Positions 63,118-64,000 of a DNA stretch of 64,000 nt are shown here, in pieces. The notes under the pieces are model-generated. The model searched no databases. It saw nothing but the letters and a program-made list of their open reading frames with translations, and was not told where the DNA came from. Origin of the DNA: Novosphingobium sp. G106 (lineage in GTDB: Bacteria > Pseudomonadota > Alphaproteobacteria > Sphingomonadales > Sphingomonadaceae); NCBI RefSeq assembly GCF_019075875.1, contig NZ_JAHOOZ010000003.1, positions 1-64,000 on the forward strand, in the 5' to 3' direction. How positions within the stretch are numbered: position 1 is the first letter of the stretch; each line of letters starts with the position of its first letter. Both the position numbers and the translations under genes were made by a program.

Positions 63118-63897
63118 TGCTCATTCCCAGTTCGGATCGCAGCGTCGGGAAGGCGGCAAACTCGGTTCCCCGATCGAACGTGACCGACTGGCGCAGGGCA
63201 CAGGGAAGGGGGCCGAGTTGTCCGCAGATCCCAGCCATGACGCCGGCTGAAGTTCGGCTCGGATTGCGCCAGAGTACGGCAAACCGGCTTTTCCGCTCAA
63301 CCAGCGATGTGAGGTGGATTTGCCGTAGACCTGCCGGAACGCGACGAGATCGCCTTCCCAGTGGCCAAACTCGTCGCGGCGGGCAATTGCCATCGGGCGC
63401 TGACCAATGCTGTTGGTCAGCGGAATTTTCAGCCCATGGGGTTTCCGGCCGCCGCGGGGACGCCGGCGCCGGCGAGACCATGGCAGCAGCCGGTAGAGGT
63501 CCTGCTGCTTGCCTGCGGCGCCGTTGACATAGCGGTAGATCGTCTCGTGGCTCACCCGGAAGCCGCTATCTCCGGCCAAGCGCAATCGGCCGGCGATCTC
63601 TTCGGGCGACCAACAGCTCCGCAACCGATCGATCACGTAGTTCGCCAGCTCCGGATTCCGCTCGAGCTTACGCCCTGGAACGCGCCGGTCGCGCGCCAGC
63701 TTATGCGCAACGCTCGGAAAGTAGCCGCGAAAATACGCGTCCTCATCAAAGAAATAGTTCCGCCGCAGCTCGCGGTAAATCGTCGAAGGATGCCGGCCGA
63801 GCTCGGCAGCTATCTTCCGGACCGGAAGCTTGGCGGCCTTCATCCGAAAGAGCGCTTCGCGCTCGGGCAAGCGGAGCTGACGGTAGCAGTGCGACAT
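63118..63897 (-). pseudogene. IS30-family transposase, truncated and frameshifted
   Basis: ATG 63897 with GGAGG before it: RQLRLPEREALFRMKAAKLP VRKIAAELGRHPSTIYRELR RN (HTH), VIDRLRSCWSPEEIAGRL, SHETIYRYVNG, DEFGHWEGDLVAFRQ (first Asp). Near 63330 the frame changes to LTSLVERKSRFAVLWRN and SVTFDRGTEFAAF (second Asp), then is cut after ELGM at about 63121; the Glu region is missing. The element was cut by the join to the copB remnant. Confidence 0.9.
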
Positions 63898-63965
63898 GGG
63901 CGTTCCTCCGAGAATGGGGCCGGTGCCCCGAAAATCCTCGGAATTCGCGTTTCAAGATAGGATCC
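63118..63965 (-). mobile_element. IS30-family element, one end lost
   Basis: The start side probably reaches the TTTCAAGATAGGATCCAC sequence near 63950-63968. The other end is missing with the 3' part of the transposase gene, so no inverted-repeat pair can be shown. Confidence 0.6.
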
Positions 63966-64000
63966 ACCCGCTTACAGAAGGTGTTCCTGCAATTTAGAGA

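Noticed and set aside
62921..63250. 109-residue plus-strand frame with a hydrophobic start (TAAIVAAAFSAWALALVHYG)
   Set aside because: It spans the copB/IS30 junction and reads into antisense IS30; no ribosome site supports it.
1..64000. CRISPR array
   Set aside because: No regularly spaced direct repeats with unique spacers were seen; the three palindromes at 27.1 kb are too few and too short.

Overview
The window is a GC-rich, heavily rearranged stretch of a sphingomonad (Alphaproteobacteria, Sphingomonadaceae) genome, most likely a plasmid or a genomic-island part of the chromosome. Pointers to this group are an exosortase-V type small membrane protein, a PEPxxWA-CTERM protein, a SciP/DUF1153 remnant, rml (dTDP-rhamnose) genes beside a polysaccharide export protein, PAS-kinase and TonB-receptor remnants, and several Tyr-rich or glycine-zipper secreted proteins. 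At least seven insertion-sequence families are present (IS110, IS5 twice, IS256, IS66, IS21, IS3, IS30), several with visible ends and target duplications. Many genes are broken, often by single-base changes in G, C or A runs, so true decay and possible sequence error must be kept apart.

Layout. 0-4.5 kb: decayed sensor kinase, dead IS110, a small gene split by an IS5 copy, a dead TonB receptor. 4.6-12 kb: exopolysaccharide genes (methyltransferase, broken deacetylase, GT4 glycosyltransferase, rmlC-rmlB and a truncated rmlD, exosortase accessory protein, DedA protein, Wza/GumB-like export protein). 12.4-17.5 kb: IS256, then an IS66 element sitting in a secreted repeat protein. 17.6-21 kb: small secreted Tyr/Gly-rich proteins and a second, internally deleted copy of a PepSY-czcA segment. 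21.2-30.3 kb: a block of small unknown genes, among them a divergent operon with three evenly spaced palindromes, and a Fis-type HTH gene split by IS5. 30.5-39 kb: two ATP-dependent DNA ligase operons, each with the same small partner gene, an IS21 inside a third gene of the first operon, and a run of small minus-strand genes including a Flp-type pilin-like peptide and DUF3606. 39.4-47.1 kb: AlpA-type regulator, copC-copD, a His-rich periplasmic protein, and a five-gene plus-strand operon (porin, DUF6662-like, FMN-binding protein, ApbE, b-type cytochrome-like protein). 47.2-57.1 kb: truncated TonB receptor and PepSY protein, CDF tail, an intact czcCBA-type heavy-metal RND efflux operon with a czcI-like leader gene, and an MFS transporter. 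57-64 kb: tRNA-Lys 3' fragment fused to a sciP remnant, IS3, a second but gutted RND pump gene, dmeF with a decayed regulator, a copB tail and a truncated IS30.

Working together, the intact genes point to metal stress (Cu: copCD, copB tail; Co/Zn/Cd/Ni: czcCBA, dmeF), envelope polysaccharide, periplasmic flavin redox chemistry and DNA end repair. The pieces most likely to be new are the flavin/cytochrome operon at 42.2-46.4 kb, the ligase modules with their 80-90 residue partners plus a recurring 60-85 residue protein family, and the operator-controlled small-gene operon at 25.6-27.6 kb.
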